NCBI GenBank assembly: GCA_039640505.1
Contig: CP046865.1
Coordinates: 806,001-870,000 of the forward strand
Direction: 5' to 3'
DNA length: 64,000 nt
From: Rhodobacteraceae bacterium Araon29
GTDB taxonomy: Bacteria; Pseudomonadota; Alphaproteobacteria; Rhodobacterales; Rhodobacteraceae
In this document: piece by piece, positions 7,575 to 16,275 of the stretch
How positions within the stretch are numbered: the first letter of the stretch is position 1
Layout: the number at the start of each line of letters is the position of its first letter
Made by a program: the position numbers and the translations under genes
The notes under the pieces: generated by a model
What the model was told of the DNA's origin: nothing
Databases searched by the model: none
What the model saw: the letters and a program-made list of their open reading frames with translations, nothing else

Positions 7575-8839
7575 CGCTTGCGCTTGGAATAGATATTGGG
7601 ACATCCGGCGTCCGCACGGCCGTGCTAGATGAAAATGGGACATTGATCTCCACCATGCGTGCAGATCATGCACCACAAAACCCTGACCGGATTGATGCAG
7701 ATCTGTGGTGGCAGGCTGTTAAAACCTGTCTTAAATTGCAAGTCAACGCACTGAAAAGCACGGACTACGATCAGTCGCTTATCACCCGAATTGCAGTGGA
7801 TGGAACGTCTGGGTCGATGGTTCTGACTGATGCCCAAATTCGGCCGGTCAGCCGCGCTCTGATGTACAATTCAAAAGGTTTCGATGCGGAAGCAAATTTA
7901 ATTGCAAGATATGCATCCGAATATCACATTACCCAAGGGGCAAACTCGGCACTGGCACGCGCAATGCGGCTGGAATCGGAAACAGAGGTAAAAGCCAGTT
8001 ATTTATTGCATCAGGCTGATTTTATTGCTGCCAAACTAACCGGCCAGCCGGGTTTGTCTGATCACAATAATAGTCTTAAAACTGGATATGACCCAGAGAC
8101 AGGGCGCTGGCCAGACTGGTTTGAGGCCGTGATTAATCCTAAACTCCTGCCCAAGGTGCTTGCAGTTGGAGCGCCAATCGAAAGGCTAGATGATGAGGTT
8201 GCCATGGACATTGGTCTGCCGGTAAAACCTATTGTTTGTGCCGGTACAACAGACAGCATCGCTGCATTTCTTGCGGCAGCGCCTTTGGAAATGGGGGTTG
8301 CTGTGACATCACTTGGCTCAACCCTTGCGGTCAAAATGCTCAGTCCGCACAGAATAGATGATCAGGAAATTGGACTTTACTCGCATAAGCTTGGTGAGGC
8401 ATGGTTGGTAGGCGGTGCATCCAACACCGGTGGCGCAGTGCTTTTGAAGCATTTCACACCAGAGGAAATGACCAAATTGAGTACGCAGATTGATCCAAGC
8501 ACACCCGCAGGCCTTGATTATTACCCGCTCGTGCGGCCAGGAGAGCGGTTTCCCGTTAACGACCCTAACCTTAAGCCGCGCACAGCTCCGCGTCCTGGAA
8601 ACGATGCTTTATTCCTCCAAGCTCTATTTGAAGGCATCGCCACTATTGAGGCAAAGTGTTATAGCGAGATTGAGGCGCGCGCTGGTGGATATCCAAAAAA
8701 GATTTTCACGGCAGGAGGAGGAGCCAGTAATGATGTATGGACTGAAATTCGCGCTAAGGCTCTACAGTGCGTGCCATGTCGGGCAGTATATTCTGAAGCC
8801 GCAATAGGAGCGGCAAAAGTTTCGCGTATGCTCTCTTAA
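7571..8839 (+). CDS. FGGY-family carbohydrate kinase
   Basis: The protein has about 422 residues when started at the GTG at 7571, which overlaps the aldolase stop (GTGA). The open frame extends to 7529, but the extension is not family-like. The N-terminal phosphate loop is LGIDIGTSGVRTAVLDENG, the mid-protein motif is CAGTTDSIAAFLAA, and the C-terminal adenosine motif is TAGGGASNDVWTEIRAKAL. It is somewhat shorter than xylulose or glycerol kinases (about 500), as in compact FGGY members. It probably phosphorylates the sugar or sugar acid before the aldolase step. It is last in the operon; decayed sequence follows. Confidence 0.92.
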   Translation: MTLALGIDIGTSGVRTAVLDENGTLISTMRADHAPQNPDRIDADLWWQAVKTCLKLQVNALKSTDYDQSLITRIAVDGTSGSMVLTDAQIRPVSRALMYNSKGFDAEANLIARYASEYHITQGANSALARAMRLESETEVKASYLLHQADFIAAKLTGQPGLSDHNNSLKTGYDPETGRWPDWFEAVINPKLLPKVLAVGAPIERLDDEVAMDIGLPVKPIVCAGTTDSIAAFLAAAPLEMGVAVTSLGSTLAVKMLSPHRIDDQEIGLYSHKLGEAWLVGGASNTGGAVLLKHFTPEEMTKLSTQIDPSTPAGLDYYPLVRPGERFPVNDPNLKPRTAPRPGNDALFLQALFEGIATIEAKCYSEIEARAGGYPKKIFTAGGGASNDVWTEIRAKALQCVPCRAVYSEAAIGAAKVSRMLS

Positions 8840-10182
8840 AACTAGTTAATTTATTCTTCAAATTTCAATATCTGGAAGCAGTTTGACAGTTTCACGGCTT
8901 TACAGCCTCCTATTCATGTACCATTTTTCAGTAAAGTTTCTATAATCGGCGGTTTAATGTTCAGCGCTTGGTTAGGCCAGATATAGTGAGACTGTTTAAG
9001 ACTTGTTTTGATTGGAAGGTTTACCAGTTGCGTACCTGCAATAGCCTGCAAAGGAATGGTATCACTACAATGAAACAGTCGCCTTGTTTTATGGGGTTAA
9101 TGCGTTGGGTCATTTCCTGCTGACCGATCCATCACCTCCCCAGTGCGCCACTATCAATCAGGCTTAGGCAATCTACCAATATAACCTACTGATAAAATTA
9201 CCATAATTTAACTTACCCGAGTATTGGACTGGAGAGAGTATTAATCATATTACTGACCAAAAAAGTCCCTTATACGTTTAACTGTTCTGGGTATTATTAA
9301 TTCTCAAGACGATTCCCTGCCGATCCTTTGAGCCACTATTCCTACTCTCATATTGTTCAGGGGCTTAAGGTGACGAGGTCTGCTCAGAAGTCTAAGTCGA
9401 AGGCACTGGTTACTGCTGCTAAATTCGATGAATACTGTTCACATCTTAGAATGACTGATTCTGATTTTATCGGGCGAAGTTTGTCAAAGCTGGGATATTA
9501 GACATATTCTTGAAATACTCAGCTTGTTGGGTCTATTGCCTCTGAGCGCTTTATGCGAAAAGTATGATCATCATGCCCTTGTTGATGCATTCCTTCGAAA
9601 AGATGGCCAAGATGCAGAGGCTCTGATGAAAAGCCAGCTTCTTTATATCTTAACGGCCTTGGATCTCAGCGAAGTATCAGAGCCCGCATCCAGACTGCGA
9701 AATGTGCTAAAGCCCGAGTAAAAGGATCGCCCTTGAGCAGATTTCCAATACCATAACACTCTTTCCTTCTAGTATTTTTCCGCAATTTAGGAACTGTCAG
9801 AGGCTGGGCTTTTGATTTGCTCCAAGCGTAAAGTTTGAATGAGATATTTTTGACCACAAAGGAAGAAACATAGTGGAAAAAGCTTATAATTAAGCGCTGC
9901 GAGCTAGAATAACTATTTCAAGCCCAATCGTGCTCTACTTTGGGCTAACAAACAGATCGCAAATGAGACACTGTTTCGTGTACTTATCTTTAAAAGGTGA
10001 TCCTGAAAGCATAGAATGGGTTACAGCGCGACTCCGCGTAGGTGCCATTCATATACATGCAGTTGTGCTAAACTATGGCTGACCCTTTAAGGGATGCAGG
10101 CAATCAGGAAATTGCTCACGATGTGATTGACGATGGTGTTTGCTGGCGGCATTGTTTGCTGGAGTGAATTGGGGGGAATGGC
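8840..10182. other. AT-rich decayed intergenic region
   Basis: No intact gene is seen over about 1.3 kb. Two short stretches resemble known families. Positions 9063-9131 (plus) read YGVNALGHFLLT, like the helix of short-chain dehydrogenases. Positions 9485-9721 (plus) read like the end of an FCD regulator. Stops lie in all frames between them. The region looks like old gene remnants. Confidence 0.6.
9485..9721 (+). pseudogene. C-terminal remnant of a GntR/FCD-type regulator
   Basis: The frame encodes YDHHALVDAFLRKDGQDAEALMKSQL followed by a short tail. It resembles the last helices of FCD domains, where His-x-Ala-Leu-Val/Leu-x-Ala precedes an acidic stretch and an AxxLMxxHL helix. No start, helix-turn-helix or upstream FCD helices can be read through. 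It is therefore a broken fragment, perhaps of a paralogue of the intact regulator at 4080. The assignment is by pattern only. Confidence 0.45.
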
Positions 10183-10977
10183 ATGACATTGTCGCAAGCC
10201 GAAGATTTCAAGGCGGAAAGCGAAACCCTTTATCGTGTAATAGAGGCTCTGGATGATGCAGAGCTGCGACGTGTGACGCAGTTCAAAGGCTGGACCATCG
10301 AAGATGTTTTGGTGCATCTGTATTTCTGGAACATCGCTGCGGACCTGAGTGTAAAGGATGAAGTGGCGTTTCATGACATGGTGGGCGGCGCTTTCAAGGC
10401 TTTGAACGAAACTGGCAGCCTGCGTGACGTGGAAAATGCCCGAATTGATCGTCGAGGTATTTCTCTGCGTGATGCGTGGATTGAACAAGTGCGTGACATG
10501 GCAGGACGCTGGGTTTTTTTAAATCCAAAAACGCGGCTGCCATGGGTTGGGCCGTCTATGTCGGCGCGCTCGTCAATGACAGCGAGACAAATGGAGACCT
10601 GGGCACACGGGATGGAAATTTTCGACGCACTTGGCGTAGCGCGCGAGGAACAGGATCGGATCCTGAATATTGTGATCCTTGGTATAAATACCTTTGGCTG
10701 GTCGCATAAGGTACATGGTCTGGACGTGCCAGAAACCATGCCCCATTTGTGTCTGACGGCGCCTTCTGGTGAAGTCTGGCAGTTTGGCGAGAAAGGGGCG
10801 GGGGGCATCTCGGGTGCAGCTGTGGATTTCGCAGCGGTCGTGACGCAGACGAGAGCACTGGCAGATACCGCGTTAGAAGTCGAAGGAGACGTTGCAATGA
10901 CATGGATGGCCAATGCGCAGTGCTTTGCCGGCCCACCCGAGACACCCCCGGCCAAAGGGTCACGGGCACGGCAGTAA
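10183..10977 (+). CDS. TIGR03084-family metal-binding protein (DinB/mycothiol-transferase fold)
   Basis: This 264-residue protein has the DinB/YfiT four-helix architecture in its N-terminal 150 residues. The putative metal-site histidines lie in EDVLVHLYFW and METWAHGMEIFDALG. A C-terminal domain follows, with LTAPSGEVWQFG and AAVDFAAVVTQTRALADTAL. LPWVGPSMSARS is a hallmark of the TIGR03084 subfamily as I recall it. A GGGGGGAA ribosome site precedes the ATG. The biochemical role of this family is not established; thiol-dependent transfer or isomerisation is a guess from the fold. It stands alone between decayed regions, so context gives no clue. Confidence 0.82.
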   Translation: MTLSQAEDFKAESETLYRVIEALDDAELRRVTQFKGWTIEDVLVHLYFWNIAADLSVKDEVAFHDMVGGAFKALNETGSLRDVENARIDRRGISLRDAWIEQVRDMAGRWVFLNPKTRLPWVGPSMSARSSMTARQMETWAHGMEIFDALGVAREEQDRILNIVILGINTFGWSHKVHGLDVPETMPHLCLTAPSGEVWQFGEKGAGGISGAAVDFAAVVTQTRALADTALEVEGDVAMTWMANAQCFAGPPETPPAKGSRARQ

Positions 10978-12343
10978 CTTTGACGCTGGTTTTAGATCAG
11001 CCCGATCACGATTCGTGTTTGATAAAATTTGGGATGTACAAATACTATTCTCTAAATGATCAAAAATTAGACAAATTAGCACTTTATGATGGTTTGTTAA
11101 GCTCTGTGCTGCTTCAACATAACTATTCAGTTTCCTTTACACCAATATTAGCCTATTAACGACATAATAGTGTCGCTTATAGGGCATTAATTGCAATAAA
11201 GAGCTGAGGTTTTCATGACAGTATTAGTATCGGGATTACTATCGAATATATGGACGAAGATAGAATCAAGTACCAAAGTAGAAAATTTGATTGCGAAACC
11301 CAAAGTAGAAGAAGATCTAATTGAGCCTAAAAAAAACTGGGCAGAATTGAACCCAGATTTTGATGTACCTCATAGAGAGTATGAGTGAGATTTTTAAGAT
11401 AGTTTGTGCTTGGACTTATATTGCATTGGACAGCTGTCTTCCCATTAAATTTTATATTGATGCCTTGTCCGGATTGCACCCTATGCAAACCAAGAGCGGT
11501 TCCGCCTAAAATAATATATCCTGCAGATATCATTAGATTACGTTTTCTCAAATGACTTTTTAGCCAATTAAGTGAAGATGCAGTCCTAAATTCCATCGGC
11601 TAAAGGGTTCCTGAATCAAAGGCGGCCACATTTATTATCTAAAGATAAAACGGAAGCTTCCTAATATGCTGCTGGTAAGGTTTGCCAATCTTACTTTGAT
11701 ACGATCACCTCTTACTAAGGCCATTGTTTGCCATTAAGTCCGGCAATGTCTTTTGCACGCAGAAAGATAAAATTACGCAAGTTGACTACAGGACGTACTG
11801 AAAAAAACGTGATCGTTTTTGAACCTTAATTGCCATTTCTGCTTTAATAGCGAGATTACAAAATGAGCTGGAGTTTGGTTCGATAAGGCCCTCATGTAAT
11901 TCCAATTGGAACGAAGCCCCACGAATGGGCCAGTGCATACCAAAAAGCTTTGTTGTCTCAGAGCCGGTAAATCCAACTTTGTAATCAATTATTGTTTCGC
12001 TGTTTGCACGGCGTAGACTTTATTAATCTTCAGGCTAATTTTCCCATCTAAAACAAGTGTCTGGATCTAAACTCCGGTAATCTCTTATTTGCCGTATAGC
12101 TATTTTATTTATTTTGTTTGTCATCTGTAAGAGACTGCGTATCCGTTGATTTGATGATACACCACGTGAGGTTATTTTATGACCCTGCAATGTATTGGTG
12201 AAATAACAGACCTTATCCTTCCTTAAATTATCGATATTGGATTTGAATGAGTCAGATAAGAAATTTGGTTCTCCCATTGACTTGGCAAAAAAGAGCGCCT
12301 TTCTTACTCCAAAAGCCCTTAAACAATCAAAGCACACGAGCCT
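10978..12343. other. AT-rich region with one possible small gene
   Basis: The region is mostly non-coding. It holds one plausible 57-codon gene (11215-11388) and, on the minus strand near 11480-11596, a short frame reminiscent of the last helix of a LysE/RhtB exporter. The minus-strand frame at 12035-12337 begins only six bases from the start of the next plus-strand gene and looks spurious. No RNA gene was recognised. Confidence 0.5.
11215..11388 (+). CDS. Possible small protein, 57 residues, unknown
   Basis: An ATG with GAGG seven bases upstream opens a 57-codon frame ending in TGA. The peptide starts with a short apolar stretch (MTVLVSGLLSNIW). It continues with a charged Lys/Glu-rich middle and ends in AELNPDFDVPHREYE. 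The composition looks protein-like rather than random AT-rich sequence, but I recognise no family and no neighbour supports it. It may be a real small protein or a remnant. Confidence 0.35.
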   Translation: MTVLVSGLLSNIWTKIESSTKVENLIAKPKVEEDLIEPKKNWAELNPDFDVPHREYE

Positions 12344-12919
12344 ATGCTTAGATACCGAAGCTATTCAGTAGATTTTTTGAAAAAACCAAATGAGTTTTTG
12401 AAGGAAGCAGATGTGGTCTCAACAGCTGCCCTTTTAGATTGTAAATTAGAGGATGAAAAAAATAAATTACGCTTTGGATTTTTTCATTCAGCCCTTGAGC
12501 AATTAAAGTTGGGTTTAGAAGAAAAACGTTATTTTGAAGTAATTTGCATATGCCAAGCAATTATGACTGAACGAATTGGTTACTTTCTTCAAGAAAAGCA
12601 AGGAATAGAGGATAAATTTAAGCTGCTGACAGGCTTGGAGGAAACAGTATCTAATTTACTATCATATATGGCATCACAAGGCGAAATGCTGGATGCCGAT
12701 TTTATCAAGTTAATGGCGGATATATGTACGGGTCAAAAGGGAACTACTTGGGTTGACCGCCGGGATACGTCTTTGCACGAGTACTTAGTGGTTCTGGACG
12801 ACAATATGGCATTTACAAAGAAGCTCAGGGATGAATTTAACCGAAGGACAGCTGAAATTGGTACCGAGCTTGCCATCCGAACGATCAAAATGATTGAGGC
12901 CCATCTAGGCCAGAGCTAA
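12344..12919 (+). CDS. Uncharacterised helical protein with HEPN-like motif
   Basis: The protein has 191 residues, appears soluble and nearly all-helical, and matches no family I can name with certainty. Near residue 146 it carries RDTSLH, which fits the R-[N/D/H]-xxx-H signature of HEPN ribonucleases. Upstream helices (RYFEVICICQAIMTERIGYFLQ) resemble the first pair of a HEPN bundle. HEPN proteins act in toxin-antitoxin, abortive-infection and RNA-decay systems, often beside a nucleotidyltransferase, but none is present here. No good ribosome site precedes the ATG. The gene sits alone between AT-rich stretches, as accessory genes often do. The HEPN call is inference from a short motif. Confidence 0.7.
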   Translation: MLRYRSYSVDFLKKPNEFLKEADVVSTAALLDCKLEDEKNKLRFGFFHSALEQLKLGLEEKRYFEVICICQAIMTERIGYFLQEKQGIEDKFKLLTGLEETVSNLLSYMASQGEMLDADFIKLMADICTGQKGTTWVDRRDTSLHEYLVVLDDNMAFTKKLRDEFNRRTAEIGTELAIRTIKMIEAHLGQS

Positions 12920-12989
12920 GAAAAATTTAGTGGTTCTTTAGCATATAAAAACGATTAAAATGTTCTTTTCTTGATGACAAGAATATTAT

Positions 12990-14138
12990 TTAAGCACTAA
13001 TGGCGATGCTTTTCTTCGGATCAAAAAATGGCTTGGGAACTACGGCGCAGTTTCGAGTTTGCTCAGCAAATTCAACCTCGCATTGGCTGCCCACTTTTGT
13101 CCGGTCAAAATCGACCATCGCTAAGGCAATATTTTTGTCTAACCTGGGAGAATATATCGCTGAGGTAACGTAGCCAATTGGCTCACCAGCTGACAAGAGT
13201 GGCCACCGTGTATCGTTTGAGCCTACAAGGGGGTCTCCATCAATTTCAATTCCAATGAAATGCTTGGTTACGCCAGTTTTTTTGATGTGCATCAAAGCTT
13301 CTTTACCTATAAATTCAACGTCACTATCCAAAGAAACAAAATGCCCCATACCAAGTTCAAAGGGGTTGTCTTCTGTGGTCATATCGGCGTTGTAAGACAA
13401 CATAGCTGCTTCAATCCTTCTAATGCTTGAGGTGTGCCCAGGATACAGGCCCTTTGGCTTTCCAACTTCCATTAGATAGTCCCACAAATCACCACCTGCG
13501 CTCCCTTCACGTAAAAAAATTTCATAGCCAAGCTCACTAGACCAGCCTGTTCGAGAAATAATTAATGGCACGCCATTCCAGTCGTATTCAATGAACCTGT
13601 AGTATTTCAAATCAGTTGGTGCGTCTCCAAACGCTGCTCTCAATATATCACGTGATTTAGGTCCTTGAAGTTGAAGGGGTGAAACATCTGGCTCACTTAT
13701 CTGCACATCCATACCGGAGTGGACTGCAACACCTTTTGCCCAGAGCAATACATCACTGTCCGCAATAGATAGCCAGAAGTGATTTTCTGCTAGTTTTAAT
13801 AATATTGGATCATTGATTACACCACCTGTTTCATCGGTAATCAAAACATACTTACATTGGCCAACTTCGCAATTTGATATGTCACGGCACGTCAGGTACT
13901 GGGTAAAACGTGCAGCATCTGGGCCCTTAATTTCCACCTGGCGCTCGACAGCGACATCGCATAAAATAGCATCATTCACCAAGTTCCAAAAGTTTTGAAC
14001 TGGATCTCCAAAATCTCGAGGAATGTACATGTGGTTATAAACCGAGAAACCTTTAGCGCCCCACCTTAATGCTGCATCAGAATAGGGTGATTTGCGAACC
14101 TGTGTACCAAAGCTAAATTTCTGGAATTGCTGCTTCAT
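12990..14138 (-). CDS. DmdA-like aminomethyltransferase-family protein (DMSP demethylase candidate)
   Basis: This 382-residue protein belongs to the GcvT/DmdA tetrahydrofolate-dependent methyltransferase family. GAKGFSVYNHMYIPRDF at the N-terminus, DVAVERQVEIKGPDA and RRIEAAMLSYNADMT are close to DmdA of marine bacteria, which moves a methyl group from dimethylsulfoniopropionate to tetrahydrofolate in the cytoplasm. DmdA proteins as I recall them have GWSKQGGFEI, whereas this one has GWSSELGYEI, nearer to GcvT and sarcosine-type relatives. It may be a divergent clade or a paralogue with another methylated substrate. GGAG lies 12 bases before the ATG. No other DMSP genes (dmdB-D) are adjacent. 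Confidence 0.75.
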   Translation of the reverse strand: MKQQFQKFSFGTQVRKSPYSDAALRWGAKGFSVYNHMYIPRDFGDPVQNFWNLVNDAILCDVAVERQVEIKGPDAARFTQYLTCRDISNCEVGQCKYVLITDETGGVINDPILLKLAENHFWLSIADSDVLLWAKGVAVHSGMDVQISEPDVSPLQLQGPKSRDILRAAFGDAPTDLKYYRFIEYDWNGVPLIISRTGWSSELGYEIFLREGSAGGDLWDYLMEVGKPKGLYPGHTSSIRRIEAAMLSYNADMTTEDNPFELGMGHFVSLDSDVEFIGKEALMHIKKTGVTKHFIGIEIDGDPLVGSNDTRWPLLSAGEPIGYVTSAIYSPRLDKNIALAMVDFDRTKVGSQCEVEFAEQTRNCAVVPKPFFDPKKSIAISA

Positions 14139-14520
14139 TTTGCGATATTCTCCGATTTAGAAATCAAGAATTACTTCTTTTCCGATAGTCTGCTTTTGTA
14201 TTCTGACAAAAGTAGATCAGAGCAACTGAATGGCAAAAAATTTAAAGGTAAAAATCTTGAATTGTGCGGCAAACACTTTGTAAAACTTAAGTGCTTTAAA
14301 TATTTCCCGACTGGACCGCTCGTAGTCTGTCGGATTTTCGACATCTTAATATGCCAAAGTGACGTCTATAATACGCTTTTCCAGCGCTGTTGAGCCCTCA
14401 AACTATGCACCATTTTTAATAGAGTTTCCAGAGCGCGTTGTTTCATGTTTAGGCGCTTAGTGTTTGACATAAACTCTAGGTTTTTATTGGCCAAGAACTG
14501 CCTTCGTTTTTGCACAAGTA
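14139..14520. other. Intergenic gap without a recognised gene
   Basis: About 380 AT-rich bases separate the DmdA-like gene start and the aminotransferase stop. The upstream promoter of the DmdA-like gene should be here. The only open frame (14127-14393) has no protein-like features. Confidence 0.6.
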
Positions 14521-15639
14521 TCATAGACGTGATAGGAAGTCTGATACGTGCTCTAATCCGGCAGTTAGAATGTCAGGATTATTAGCATAGCCAATCCTGA
14601 CATACCCTTCCATGCCCAGTGCAGATCCAGGCGTGAACATCACACCTTTCTCCTGCAAAAGCGCAATACAAAAGTCATAAGACGTCATCTCTAAACCAAG
14701 CTTCACGAGCGCCGTTGTGCCAGATTCAGGTTTTATCCAAGATAGCTTGGGTTCCTTTGCAATCCAAGTTGCCAGATATGCCAAGTTTCCCCGTGTGATG
14801 CGGTGCGAGCGCTGAAGCAACCGATCACAATTTTCCAAAGCGAGAGTAGCAAAATAATCGTCGATCAAGCCGACGCTGATCGTATCATAATCTCGGTGAA
14901 TCATTACCTCCTCGATCAACTCATTGGGTGCCGCAATCCAACCTAACCTAAGACCTGCAAGACTATATGCCTTGGACATCCCTGCCGTACTGATCCCTTT
15001 TTCATAAATATCTGCCATAGATGCTGTCATGCCCTGACCCTTCTGGTCAGTTCCACGGTAAACCTCGTCACACAGGACCCAAGCACCAGCATCGCGGGCG
15101 ATGTTGGCAATTTCCTCCAACATTTCGCGTGGGATAAGTGCACCTGTTGGATTATTGGGGTTTGTCAGGGCAATTAACTTTGCCCTAGACGCCACCATTT
15201 TTTTCAAAGCATCCAGATCGGGTAGCCAGCCCATATCTTCCCGCAAATGCAACAAATCGATCTCAGCACCAATGCTTTTGGGGATAGAATAATGTTGCTG
15301 ATAGGTTGGCACAATCGAGATCACCCGATCTCCAGGTTCAACCAAAGTTTTATGAACCAACATATTTGCGCCAATTGTCCCATGGGTTACAAGGATATTT
15401 TCATCACTTTGCTTATAGTAAAGAGCTGAAATCGCGTTTCGAAGACGATCTGAACCTTTGATTTCTCCATAGGTCATTTTAAGTGGCAGCAGTGTCGACA
15501 AATCGGCTTCGTTTCTGCCAGTGATCTCAAGCAGTTCATTTATTGTTAAGCTCTCAACACAGGTTTCAGCCAAGTTGAAAGTGCATTTTGTCTCCCACTC
15601 GTTCATCCATATTTCAACGCCAAAAGTATCAATTTTCAT
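14521..15639 (-). CDS. Class I/II (fold type I) PLP-dependent aminotransferase
   Basis: The enzyme has about 372 residues when started at the ATG at 15639 (MKIDTFGVEIWMNEWE), which has AAGGAA upstream. The 20 extra codons to 15699 are unlikely to be translated. The PLP-binding lysine is in STAGMSKAYSLAGLRLGW. NPNNPTGALIP and CDEVYRGTD supply the Asn and the Asp/Tyr of the cofactor site. The overall pattern resembles aspartate/aromatic or capreomycidine-synthase-like members, and the substrate is not predictable. It follows the DmdA-like gene on the same strand, but the 380-bp gap argues against one operon. Confidence 0.88.
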   Translation of the reverse strand: MKIDTFGVEIWMNEWETKCTFNLAETCVESLTINELLEITGRNEADLSTLLPLKMTYGEIKGSDRLRNAISALYYKQSDENILVTHGTIGANMLVHKTLVEPGDRVISIVPTYQQHYSIPKSIGAEIDLLHLREDMGWLPDLDALKKMVASRAKLIALTNPNNPTGALIPREMLEEIANIARDAGAWVLCDEVYRGTDQKGQGMTASMADIYEKGISTAGMSKAYSLAGLRLGWIAAPNELIEEVMIHRDYDTISVGLIDDYFATLALENCDRLLQRSHRITRGNLAYLATWIAKEPKLSWIKPESGTTALVKLGLEMTSYDFCIALLQEKGVMFTPGSALGMEGYVRIGYANNPDILTAGLEHVSDFLSRL

Positions 15640-16275
15640 ACCATTTTCCTTTTTGGACTTAGGAAAGTTGTGAAAATAGCCGACAAGTGGAGCAGCCAAT
15701 TATACAAGATGATCCTGCCCCGTTTGGTGCCACATATCTCATTGATACTTGGAAAATACAAAATCATGTACTTTTTTTCCACAAAGTTTGCTCCATAGCA
15801 TTTCCTGTCGCTCTGATCGAAGTACCAATACCACCCTGAGTACGTTCGGTACAGTTCACATTATAAAGAGTTTTATAACCGAAAAAGAAGATCGATATAC
15901 AGTACCCAAGCATACCCGCATGGCACTGGCCCTCAGTCGATTACTGACCAAAAAAACACCGCATTGTTATGAAATGGGGTATAATGCAGCTAATAATATC
16001 GGAGTATTAGAAGTATTTAATCGCAGGTATAGAGCGTATAATCTCCCCACAGCTGGACCATTTTTGGAGACCGATTAGTCAGGTTTAGTCGTAATTTATC
16101 AGAATGCATATTGTTTATTTTATTCGTTGAAAGATCTCTGATTCATGGGTCCCATCCAGAAGTAAAATCATCTTTGCTCTCTCAAAAGATGATATCAATA
16201 TATAACCCCCTGTATCAACTTAGTGCATTTATGCGCTGCGCTGCTTCCACCCACTCTACAAAAATAGTGCTACGT
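15640..16275. other. Intergenic gap with decayed sequence
   Basis: About 640 bases hold no gene I can support. The plus-strand frame at 15749-16078 matches nothing known. It contains a 16-base stretch (15940-15955) identical to 9249-9264 in the other decayed region, with similar peptide context around LLTKK, which suggests remnants of one former gene type. Confidence 0.5.

Noticed and set aside
10902-11159. Plus-strand frame overlapping the end of the TIGR03084 gene
   Set aside because: Shadow of the real gene running into AT-rich non-coding sequence.
11327-11596. 89-residue minus-strand frame with a hydrophobic stretch like the end of a LysE/RhtB exporter
   Set aside because: Only about 30 residues look plausible, a stop lies just before the Met, and it overlaps the better small plus-strand frame. 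At most it is a remnant.
12035-12337. 100-residue minus-strand frame
   Set aside because: It starts six bases from the next gene with no ribosome site and resembles no family.
15749-16078. 109-residue plus-strand frame
   Set aside because: No family resemblance or ribosome site; AT-rich composition like the other decayed gaps.
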